Assembly (NCBI GenBank): GCA_002842575.1
Contig: PHDJ01000005.1
Location: 62,001 to 126,000 of the forward strand
Reading direction: 5' to 3'
DNA: 64,000 nucleotides
Source of the DNA: Bacteroidetes bacterium HGW-Bacteroidetes-2
Lineage (GTDB): Bacteria; Bacteroidota; Bacteroidia; Flavobacteriales; Flavobacteriaceae
The first letter of the stretch is position 1. Each line of letters starts with the position of its first letter. Made by a program: the position numbers and the translations under genes. Under the pieces are notes generated by a model. That model was given only the letters and a program-made list of their open reading frames with translations. It did not search any database and was not told where the DNA came from. This document shows positions 26,543 to 34,451 of the stretch, in pieces.

Positions 26543-28212
26543 CACTTTTACTAGCTTTTATTTCCTGCAAACAAGAAAGTATTAAGGTAAAAAAACAAGG
26601 TCTTATTGCCGAAAATGCCATGGTGGTTACCGCTCGAGTTGAAGCCTCTGAAGTAGGTCTTTCCATTTTAAAACAAGGTGGAAATGCCTTTGATGCCATG
26701 GTTGCCACAGAATTAGCGCTTGCAGTAGCTTTTCCTTTTGCGGGAAACATAGGCGGTGGCGGCTTTATGGTTTATCGCACAAAAGATGGTGAAATTGGTG
26801 CTTTAGATTATAGAGAAAAAGCACCACTTACTGCCCATCGGGACATGTATTTAGACAGTTTAGGAAATGTAATTCCTAATAAAAATTCCGTAGGAGGAAC
26901 TTCAGTAGGTGTTCCTGGAACTATAGCAGGTGTTTTTGCGGCTCATGAAAAATTTGGCAGTTTGCCTATGCAAACCATTCTTAAACCGGTTATTGCTCTT
27001 GCTAAAAAAGGAGTCGTAGTAACTCAAATTCAGGCAAAAAATTTGGCAATTTCAAGAGAAAAAATTCGTGAAGTAAGCGGTGAAAACACTTTATTTTCAA
27101 AAAAATATGAAGTAGGTGACACTATTAAACATATAGCCTTTGGCAAAACATTACAAAAAATTCAAAAAAATGGAAAAGACGAATTTTACAAAGGTGAAAC
27201 AGCAAAAATAATAGTTACTTTTTTACAACACAACGGAAGCAATATCACCTTAGAAGATTTAGAAAAATATGAAGCAAAATGGCGAGAACCTGTTATTTTC
27301 AATTTTAGGGATTTAAAAGTCATTTCCATGAGCCCCCCCTCAAGTGGCGGAATCTGTTTAGGACAAATATTAAAAATGATAGAACCATACAATATAGCCA
27401 GTTATGGACATAATTCAGAAAAAGCAATACAAATTATAACCGAAGCAGAACGGCGTGCGTATGCTGATAGAAGCTTCTACCTTGGCGATCCTGATTTTGT
27501 TGATGTTCCAACAGAAAGATTACTTGAAAACAGCTATTTAAAAGAAAGAATGACCTCTTTTTCTTTTGAAAAAGCTACTAAATCTGAAGATGTTTCTCAT
27601 GGCACTTTGCAAATAACTTCTGAAAGCAATGAAACTACTCACTACTCTATTGTAGATAGTTTTGGTAATGCCGTTTCTGTAACCACCACTTTAAATAATG
27701 CATACGGATCTAAACTTTACAGTGAAGAAATAGGAATGTTTTTTAATAATGAAATGGATGATTTTAGTGCCAAACCGGGAGAACCAAATAGTTATGGACT
27801 TATTGGAGCAGAAGCAAACGGTATCGCTCCCGAAAAAAGAATGCTTAGTTCTATGACTCCTACAATTATAGAAAAAGACAATAAACTTTGGATGGTTTTA
27901 GGAACACCGGGGGGCTCCACAATAATAACTAGTGTCCTACAAACTATTTTAAACGTGTACGAATTTAATATGACTATGCAAGAAGCTGTAGATGCCCCGC
28001 GATTTCATCACCAATGGCTGCCAGATGAAATTACTTTTGAACCCGACTCCTTCTCTCCAGATCTTATACAAAAACTTGAAAATAAAGGATTTAAAATAAG
28101 TCAAAAAAACACTTCAATTATAGGAAGTATTACCGCTATTCTTGTTTTAAAAGACGGAAATTATGAAGCAGGAGCTGACCGAAGAAGAGATAATAAAGGT
28201 GTTGGCTTTTAA
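26524..28212 (+). CDS. ggt: Gamma-glutamyltransferase lipoprotein
   Basis: GGT cleaves or transfers the gamma-glutamyl group of glutathione and related peptides in the periplasm. A lipobox ends at Cys15 (LAFISC). The precursor self-cleaves before the catalytic Thr371 in SNETTHYSIVD, giving large and small subunits. Other signatures are GGNAFDAMVATELAL, GNIGGGGFMVY, DYREKAP, the PPSSGG oxyanion segment and LGTPGGSTI. The length of 562 residues is normal. It starts 19 bp inside acpH. Together with the pxp operon at 54768 it could feed gamma-glutamyl or 5-oxoproline recycling, which is an inference. Confidence 0.94.
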   Translation: MRYIYIALLLAFISCKQESIKVKKQGLIAENAMVVTARVEASEVGLSILKQGGNAFDAMVATELALAVAFPFAGNIGGGGFMVYRTKDGEIGALDYREKAPLTAHRDMYLDSLGNVIPNKNSVGGTSVGVPGTIAGVFAAHEKFGSLPMQTILKPVIALAKKGVVVTQIQAKNLAISREKIREVSGENTLFSKKYEVGDTIKHIAFGKTLQKIQKNGKDEFYKGETAKIIVTFLQHNGSNITLEDLEKYEAKWREPVIFNFRDLKVISMSPPSSGGICLGQILKMIEPYNIASYGHNSEKAIQIITEAERRAYADRSFYLGDPDFVDVPTERLLENSYLKERMTSFSFEKATKSEDVSHGTLQITSESNETTHYSIVDSFGNAVSVTTTLNNAYGSKLYSEEIGMFFNNEMDDFSAKPGEPNSYGLIGAEANGIAPEKRMLSSMTPTIIEKDNKLWMVLGTPGGSTIITSVLQTILNVYEFNMTMQEAVDAPRFHHQWLPDEITFEPDSFSPDLIQKLENKGFKISQKNTSIIGSITAILVLKDGNYEAGADRRRDNKGVGF

Positions 28213-28525
28213 AAATATTTAATAAATGTAGGTATTATACTACTTTTGTAAGAATTTTGTTTAAATTAGCAGGCTGATTACAAACCAAACTGATAATAAA
28301 TATAAAGCAGAAAGACTATTGGGGAACCGTCTTTAATGTTTTAATGTCAATAAAATTAGGGAAAATAAGTGATTTATATTTCGTAAGAATATTTAAAAAT
28401 TATAAAAATTTAGTTCCATAATTATTGTAATATAAAACATTTTAGAATATAAAAACAAACATCTTATAGCAAAAGATTCCTTTAGTTTCAAAAAAAACCA
28501 CTTGGTTACTGCATCGTAAATATGC
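28213..28525. other. AT-rich intergenic region, 313 bp, with a promoter-like element and a small inverted repeat
   Basis: No credible gene is seen here. TACTTTTG at 28241-28248 (+) matches the Bacteroidota -7 element. A short inverted repeat AAAGAC (28311-28316) / GTCTTT (28329-28334) with a 12-nt loop lies downstream. A transcript from this element would have a leader of about 270 nt before the gene at 28526, or could be a small RNA; nothing decides between these. A minus-strand open frame over 28393-28698 is compositionally random and overlaps the next gene. Confidence 0.4.
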
Positions 28526-29539
28526 ATGGGAAATAAATCTTTAATTAAAGATATTTTGAGACTGATGCCACTATTATTTAGCGGTATTTTGTGTGTCGCC
28601 ATTATATATTTATTATGGGATAAACTGACTTTTGACCCTGCTTTTCTAACCCTTCTTGAACGTATTTTAAAAATTATTATCACTATAAGTGGTGTCATTT
28701 CAGTTTCTATAATGTTCTATTTGGCAACGATGGTGATTAACCTAAGAACAAACCGAACAAATATCATTTCTGATTTAAATAAAATTACCCAAAAAATGCA
28801 TAATTTCAGATCGATTATTGATCTTCTTTTGCGTTCTAAAATGTGGTTGCCAGGTTTAAAACATTATCTAGATGAAGAATATGCTAATTTAAACTTTTTT
28901 GAGGTTAAGGAATTTTATAAAGGCTCTTCAAAATTGGCTATAGAATTTTTGCAGGAAAATCACCCATACCAAGATACAGAAAATTTATATCTAGAATTTA
29001 AGGCTTTATTAATCACTTCGCCTAAAGAAAAAATAGTTACAGAAAACATTAAATACCCAAAACACTATGACAATACCATTGTTGAAAAATGGTTAGAACA
29101 CAAATGTGGTTCGGGGCTTTGGTATTATTTTGGCTATAAATATGCATCCTTCAAAAGTGCTTTAGACCTAGAAGCTGTTTTTGAGCGTCATCAAGACAAA
29201 ATAATGACTTTGGCGCAATCCATAGATAGCGAAGCCTTTGAAGATTCCTCCTTTAATGAAGTTTTTCTATCTAAACTTGGCGAATATATAAATAAAGAAG
29301 TCATTCCAAAACTTCACCAATACCAAACTTTTGCCGCACAAAAACTTCCTAAAATGGTTAACTATATATTTGTTTTATTTTTAGGGTTTGTGCTTTTTGG
29401 GGTACTATTGCCAATACTCTACCTTTTGTTTTCTCTTGACCCTTTTATGCTTGTTCTTTCCATTTCTATAATTATTAGTTTAATTTTCTTCATTGCAACC
29501 TCTTTTTATCAGTTTTTAACCAAAGAAATTGAAATTTAA
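28526..29539 (+). CDS. Membrane protein of unknown function
   Basis: I do not recognise a family. The protein has two N-terminal membrane helices (about residues 14-30 and 45-68), a hydrophilic central domain of about 200 residues with mixed charge and aromatic clusters (WYYFGYKYASF), and two C-terminal helices (about 275-330) ending in a short basic-acidic tail. The second of two overlapping ATGs (28522 and 28526) is the one in frame with the long reading frame. It has no clear operon partner: ggt ends 313 bp upstream and uvrA starts 84 bp downstream with its own promoter-like element. Function unknown. Confidence 0.7.
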   Translation: MGNKSLIKDILRLMPLLFSGILCVAIIYLLWDKLTFDPAFLTLLERILKIIITISGVISVSIMFYLATMVINLRTNRTNIISDLNKITQKMHNFRSIIDLLLRSKMWLPGLKHYLDEEYANLNFFEVKEFYKGSSKLAIEFLQENHPYQDTENLYLEFKALLITSPKEKIVTENIKYPKHYDNTIVEKWLEHKCGSGLWYYFGYKYASFKSALDLEAVFERHQDKIMTLAQSIDSEAFEDSSFNEVFLSKLGEYINKEVIPKLHQYQTFAAQKLPKMVNYIFVLFLGFVLFGVLLPILYLLFSLDPFMLVLSISIIISLIFFIATSFYQFLTKEIEI

Positions 29540-29610
29540 AAACCAATAAATTACTGTTATTTTAACATTACAAAAGGAACTTGACCTTTACTATTTTGGC
29601 ATAAAATAAG

Positions 29611-29618
29611 TATCTTTG
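29611..29618 (+). promoter_or_regulatory. Candidate -7 element of uvrA
   Basis: TATCTTTG matches TAnnTTTG and ends 5 bp before the uvrA ATG, so the transcript would be leaderless or nearly so. The nearest upstream TTG at 29581 gives a spacer longer than usual (27 bp), so the -33 part is unsure. Confidence 0.4.
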
Positions 29619-29623
29619 CAAAC

Positions 29624-32455
29624 ATGGTTAAAAAAGAGGATTTTATTGAGGTTTTTGGTGCCAGAGTGCACAATCTCAAGAACATTGATGTTAAAATTCC
29701 AAGAGAAAAATTAGTAGTTATTACTGGGCTTTCTGGCAGTGGGAAATCGTCATTAGCTTTTGATACGATTTATGCTGAAGGACAACGCCGGTATATTGAA
29801 ACGTTTTCCGCTTATGCAAGACAATTTTTAGGTGGTTTAGAACGACCGGATGTCGATAAAATTGATGGACTTTCACCTGTTATCGCCATTGAACAAAAAA
29901 CCACGGGAAAAAACCCTCGATCCACAGTTGGTACCATAACTGAAATTTATGACTTTTTACGACTTTTATATGCTAGAGCAGCAGATGCTTATAGCTATAA
30001 TACCGGTAAAAAAATGGTTAGTTATACCGATGAGCAAATAAAATTGCTTATCCTTGAAGAATTTTTAGATAAAAAAATTACTTTTCTGGCACCAGTAATT
30101 CGCTCCAGAAAAGGACACTATAGGGAGCTGTTTGAGCAAATTGCAAAGCAAGGTTTTCTTAAGGTGCGAGTAAACGGCGAGATGTTAGATATTACCAAAG
30201 GAATGAAAGTAGATCGCTACAAAACCCACGATATAGAAATAGTAATCGACAGGCTTCACCTTTCGTCTGACCTAGACAACGAAAACCGACTAAACGAGAC
30301 CATTAAAACCGGTATGTATCACGGCGAAGATGCCATTATGATTTTAGAAAATGAAAGCCAAGAAATTCGCTATTTCAGTAGAACTTTGATGTGTCCTAAA
30401 ACAGGAATTTCCTACCCAAATCCAGAGCCAAATAACTTTTCTTTTAACTCTCCAAAAGGAATGTGCCTTCACTGCAAAGGACTTGGACATTTGTATGAAG
30501 TAGAAGTAAATAAAATTATTCCCAATAAAAAATTATCCATAAAACAAGGAGCCATAGTACCTCATGGAGTACAAAAAGACAATTGGATTTTTAAACAACT
30601 GGAACTCATTGCCGAAAAATTCACATTCAAACTTACAGACCCCATTGAAAAAATACCAGATGAAGCGCTACAAATGATTTTATATGGAGGCAAAGAAAAA
30701 TTTGAAGTTGAATCAAAAACTCTTGGCATTACCCGAAGTTATAAAATTGACTTTGAGGGCGTTGCCACTTTCATTCAAAACACCTATAATAGTAACGACA
30801 CTTCTTCTTTAAAACGCTGGGCAAAAGAATATATGAACCATATATCGTGTCCTGAATGTGAAGGAGCCCGCTTAAAAAAAGAATCCTTATTTTTTAAAAT
30901 AAACGAAAAAAACATTGCTGAATTAGCAGAAATGGATATTGATGAGCTACAAAAATGGTTTCTAGACCTCCCAAAAAATCTTTCAGAAAAGCAAATTAAA
31001 ATAGCAGAAGAAATCATCAAAGAGGTAAATACAAGAATACAATTTTTGGTTGATGTTGGGTTAAACTACCTTTCCCTAAGTAGAAGTTCAAAATCTCTTT
31101 CAGGCGGTGAATCGCAGCGCATTCGGTTAGCCACACAAATAGGCTCGCAATTAGTGGGCGTTCTTTATATTCTTGACGAACCAAGCATTGGGTTACACCA
31201 AAGGGATAATGAAAGGTTGATTCATGCCCTAATTCAGTTAAGAGATTTAGGAAACTCTGTAATCGTAGTAGAACACGATAAAGAAATGATTGAAAATGCT
31301 GACCACGTTATTGATATTGGCCCTGGCGCTGGAAAGTTTGGTGGAAAAATAATTTCAGAAGGAACGCCTGAAGAATTGAAAGAACAAAATACTTTAACCG
31401 CATCCTATCTAAACGGAACAAAAAAAATTGAAATTCCAAAAAACAGAAGAGTAGGCAGTGGTGAATTTTTAAAACTCAGTGGAGCTACAGGAAACAATCT
31501 AAAAAATGTAACACTAACTATTCCCCTAGGGACGATGACAGGTATTACAGGAGTTTCCGGAAGCGGAAAATCTTCTTTAATTAATGAAACGTTATATCCC
31601 ATTTTAAATGCCTATTACTTTAACGGTGTTAAAAAACCTCTTCCCTACAAAAAAATAGAAGGATTAGAGCATATTGATAAAGTAATAGATGTAAACCAAT
31701 CGCCTATTGGCAGGACTCCCCGATCAAATCCCGCAACCTACACTGGCGCATTTTCAGAAATTAGAAGCCTCTTTGTTAAAGTACCTGAAGCAATGATACG
31801 TGGTTATAAACCGGGTCGTTTTAGTTTTAACGTAAAAGGTGGCAGGTGTGAAACCTGTCAGGGCGCAGGAGTTCGGGTCATAGAAATGAATTTTTTACCT
31901 GATGTATATGTTACTTGCGAAACCTGTCAAGGCAAACGATTTACCAGAGAAACTTTAGAAATACGTTATAAAGGAAAATCTATTTTTGATGTATTGGACA
32001 TGACCATCAATGAGGCGGTATCCTTTTTTGAAAACATCCCAAAAATATATAGAAAAGTAAAAACAATACAAGACGTAGGTTTAGGATACATTACTCTAGG
32101 ACAACAATCTACAACCCTTTCTGGTGGGGAAGCACAACGCATAAAATTAGCAACCGAATTATCAAAACGAGATACCGGAAACACCTTATACATACTAGAT
32201 GAACCCACCACTGGATTGCATTTTGAAGATATAAGAGTTTTATTAATAGTGTTGAATAAGTTGGTGGAAAAAGGAAATACTGTACTCGTTATAGAGCACA
32301 ACATGGATGTTATAAAAACGGTTGATTATATTATAGACATTGGCCTAGAAGGCGGAAAAAAAGGTGGGAAGATTATTGCCGAAGGAACTCCGGAAACTAT
32401 TGCAAACCACAAAAAAAGTTATACTGCCAAGTTCTTAAAAAAAGAGTTATTTTAG
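29624..32455 (+). CDS. uvrA: Excinuclease ABC subunit A
   Basis: This is the DNA damage-recognition ATPase of nucleotide excision repair; it works with UvrB as a UvrA dimer. There are two ABC modules: Walker [11 protein letters not shown] and [10 protein letters not shown], signatures [12 protein letters not shown] and [12 protein letters not shown], Walker [12 protein letters not shown] and [11 protein letters not shown]. The C-terminal zinc finger is intact (CETCQG at both ends). The N-terminal zinc site has C257, Thr260, C281 and C284, so one expected Cys is Thr. At 943 residues it is full length. Many Bacteroidota carry more than one UvrA, and this could be either the main protein or a paralogue. 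Confidence 0.95.
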   Translation: MVKKEDFIEVFGARVHNLKNIDVKIPREKLVVITGLSGSGKSSLAFDTIYAEGQRRYIETFSAYARQFLGGLERPDVDKIDGLSPVIAIEQKTTGKNPRSTVGTITEIYDFLRLLYARAADAYSYNTGKKMVSYTDEQIKLLILEEFLDKKITFLAPVIRSRKGHYRELFEQIAKQGFLKVRVNGEMLDITKGMKVDRYKTHDIEIVIDRLHLSSDLDNENRLNETIKTGMYHGEDAIMILENESQEIRYFSRTLMCPKTGISYPNPEPNNFSFNSPKGMCLHCKGLGHLYEVEVNKIIPNKKLSIKQGAIVPHGVQKDNWIFKQLELIAEKFTFKLTDPIEKIPDEALQMILYGGKEKFEVESKTLGITRSYKIDFEGVATFIQNTYNSNDTSSLKRWAKEYMNHISCPECEGARLKKESLFFKINEKNIAELAEMDIDELQKWFLDLPKNLSEKQIKIAEEIIKEVNTRIQFLVDVGLNYLSLSRSSKSLSGGESQRIRLATQIGSQLVGVLYILDEPSIGLHQRDNERLIHALIQLRDLGNSVIVVEHDKEMIENADHVIDIGPGAGKFGGKIISEGTPEELKEQNTLTASYLNGTKKIEIPKNRRVGSGEFLKLSGATGNNLKNVTLTIPLGTMTGITGVSGSGKSSLINETLYPILNAYYFNGVKKPLPYKKIEGLEHIDKVIDVNQSPIGRTPRSNPATYTGAFSEIRSLFVKVPEAMIRGYKPGRFSFNVKGGRCETCQGAGVRVIEMNFLPDVYVTCETCQGKRFTRETLEIRYKGKSIFDVLDMTINEAVSFFENIPKIYRKVKTIQDVGLGYITLGQQSTTLSGGEAQRIKLATELSKRDTGNTLYILDEPTTGLHFEDIRVLLIVLNKLVEKGNTVLVIEHNMDVIKTVDYIIDIGLEGGKKGGKIIAEGTPETIANHKKSYTAKFLKKELF

Positions 32456-32504
32456 CAAAAAAACCTAGGGAAACAAGTACACAAACTGTTACATTTTAAA
32501 ATAC

Positions 32505-33194
32505 ATGAGAAGAGAAACACATACCAGAGAATGGAATGAAGTAAAAACAAATGATTCATGGGCAATATTCAAAATCATGGGTGAATTTGTAAGCGGCTAT
32601 GAAAAAATGAGTAAAATTGGCCCTTGCGTTTCCATTTTTGGATCTGCAAGAACAAAACCCGACAATAAATATTACCTATTAGCCGAAAAAATTGCAAAAA
32701 AAATAACAGAGAGTGGTTATGGCGTAATTACAGGAGGTGGCCCAGGGATAATGGAAGCCGGTAATAAAGGAGCACATCTTGCAGGAGGCACTTCGGTTGG
32801 GCTGAATATTTATTTGCCTTTTGAACAGCATGATAATCCTTATATTGATAGTGACAAAAGTTTAGATTTTGATTATTTTTTTGTAAGAAAGGTAATGTTT
32901 GTTAAATACTCACAAGGTTTTGTGGTTATGCCAGGAGGTTTTGGCACACTTGACGAACTTTTTGAGGCCATCACCCTTATTCAAACAAAAAAAATTGATG
33001 CGTTTCCTATTATTCTAGTAGGTACAGAATTTTGGGGAGGTTTGATTGATTGGATACGTGTAACCATTCAAGACAAGTTTGGAAATATTAGCTTAGGTGA
33101 TATAGATTTATTAAATTTAGTTGACACCGAGGATGAAGTTTTACATATTTTAGATGAATTTTATGGAGAATATAATCTTAGTCCCAATTTTTAA
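32505..33194 (+). CDS. LOG family protein (TIGR00730)
   Basis: A Rossmann-fold LOG protein, a group that includes cytokinin riboside 5'-monophosphate phosphoribohydrolases and other nucleotide 5'-monophosphate nucleosidases. The hallmark PGGFGTLDE is present, with ITGGGPGIMEAGNKGA forming the nucleotide loop and an N-terminal FGSAR segment. The 229-residue length and the extended N-terminus fit the larger bacterial LOG subgroup. It lies 49 bp after uvrA and 12 bp before the nuclease gene; co-transcription is likely but a shared function is not obvious. Confidence 0.88.
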   Translation: MRRETHTREWNEVKTNDSWAIFKIMGEFVSGYEKMSKIGPCVSIFGSARTKPDNKYYLLAEKIAKKITESGYGVITGGGPGIMEAGNKGAHLAGGTSVGLNIYLPFEQHDNPYIDSDKSLDFDYFFVRKVMFVKYSQGFVVMPGGFGTLDELFEAITLIQTKKIDAFPIILVGTEFWGGLIDWIRVTIQDKFGNISLGDIDLLNLVDTEDEVLHILDEFYGEYNLSPNF

Positions 33195-33206
33195 AAAATT
33201 AACAAA

Positions 33207-34451
33207 ATGCAAATAAAAAATTTATTATTCGGTTTCTGTTTTTTTATATTTCATGGAGCCTTTGCTCAAGAAATTATAAAAACAATGTTTTACAACGTTT
33301 TTAATTATCCTAGTGCACCTACGCCAAATAGAGCACAAATTTTATCGGACATCATTGACTTTTACGACCCTGATATTTTTATGGTTTGCGAAATAGAAAC
33401 AGAAGAAGGCGCAGAGGATATTTTGAATAACGCCCTAAACAATAATGGTGTTATTTATGAAAGAACCCCTTTTGTTGCAAATCAATCCGGGATTTCTGAA
33501 TTACAACAAATGGTGTTTTTTAAATCCTCTAAATTTTCACTAGAAACTACTGATATCATTGTAACTAGCGTAAGAGATATCAATAGATTTCAACTAAAAC
33601 TTCTAACAGATGACCAACAAAATAATCCTATTTTTCTGGACCTATATGTAGCACATTTAAAGTCAAGTACTGGATCTGCAAACCGACAAATACGTTTTGA
33701 AATGGTTTCTGAATTTACTGCTACCTTACCCAATTTAGATCCAAATTCCTTTGTAATTTTCACAGGCGACTTAAATTTATATAATGCTACTGAACCCGCA
33801 TACCAAGAACTTTTAAATCCTAACAACCCCATCACTATGGCAGACCCTCTTGACGCTCCCGGAGCTTGGCAAGACGACCCAAACTTTGCTTACTTACATT
33901 CACAAAGTACCCGATTAAGCAACGTAGGTTTTGGGGGTGGAGCCGGTGGTGGATTAGACGATAGATTTGATTTTATACTTGTTTCTGAAAATATGCTGCA
34001 AAATCCAGAAATGCACTATGTGGAAGATACATATAAATCTTTTGGCAATAATGGAAATTGCTTAAACAACCGCATTGACTCTCCAGACTGTGATGGTTTT
34101 TACAGCCAAGCCCTGCGTGACCGATTGTATTTAATGAGTGATCATTTGCCCATTGTTATGCAATTACAAACCAATCAAACATTTTTAAGCACTCCTGATT
34201 TTTCAGCCACAAATCTTATACAATTTCCATCAGGAAATATTTTTACAAATTATTTAAACATTCAAGTAGATAGCAGCATACAACAAGATATAGCTTTTGA
34301 CGTTTACAATGTATTGGGTCAAAAAATGGCAACCATTGTAAACAATAACTCCATTATCTATACCCTTGATATTTCAAGCTATGCGAGTGGAATTTACTAC
34401 TTGATTCCAAACCAGTTTTCTAATAAAACCTATAAATTTTTAAAAAAATAA
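33207..34451 (+). CDS. Secreted endonuclease/exonuclease/phosphatase family protein with T9SS domain
   Basis: This is an EEP-fold phosphoesterase exported by the type IX system. A signal peptide (QIKNLLFGFCFFIFHGAFAQ) is followed by the EEP core: MFYNVFNY, DPDIFMVCEIET (Glu), FVIFTGDLNLY (Asp-Asn) and MSDHLPIV (Asp-His). Residues about 330-414 form a T9SS sorting domain (DVYNVLGQKMA, YASGIYYLI, ending KTYKFLKK). It may cleave extracellular nucleic acid or a phosphodiester or phospholipid substrate. Its stop codon is directly followed, in the same frame, by the TTG start of the next gene. Confidence 0.88.
   Translation: MQIKNLLFGFCFFIFHGAFAQEIIKTMFYNVFNYPSAPTPNRAQILSDIIDFYDPDIFMVCEIETEEGAEDILNNALNNNGVIYERTPFVANQSGISELQQMVFFKSSKFSLETTDIIVTSVRDINRFQLKLLTDDQQNNPIFLDLYVAHLKSSTGSANRQIRFEMVSEFTATLPNLDPNSFVIFTGDLNLYNATEPAYQELLNPNNPITMADPLDAPGAWQDDPNFAYLHSQSTRLSNVGFGGGAGGGLDDRFDFILVSENMLQNPEMHYVEDTYKSFGNNGNCLNNRIDSPDCDGFYSQALRDRLYLMSDHLPIVMQLQTNQTFLSTPDFSATNLIQFPSGNIFTNYLNIQVDSSIQQDIAFDVYNVLGQKMATIVNNNSIIYTLDISSYASGIYYLIPNQFSNKTYKFLKK

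Noticed and set aside
28393-28698. A 101-codon minus-strand frame.
   Set aside because: It overlaps the membrane-protein gene, has no family resemblance and consists of AT-rich filler residues.
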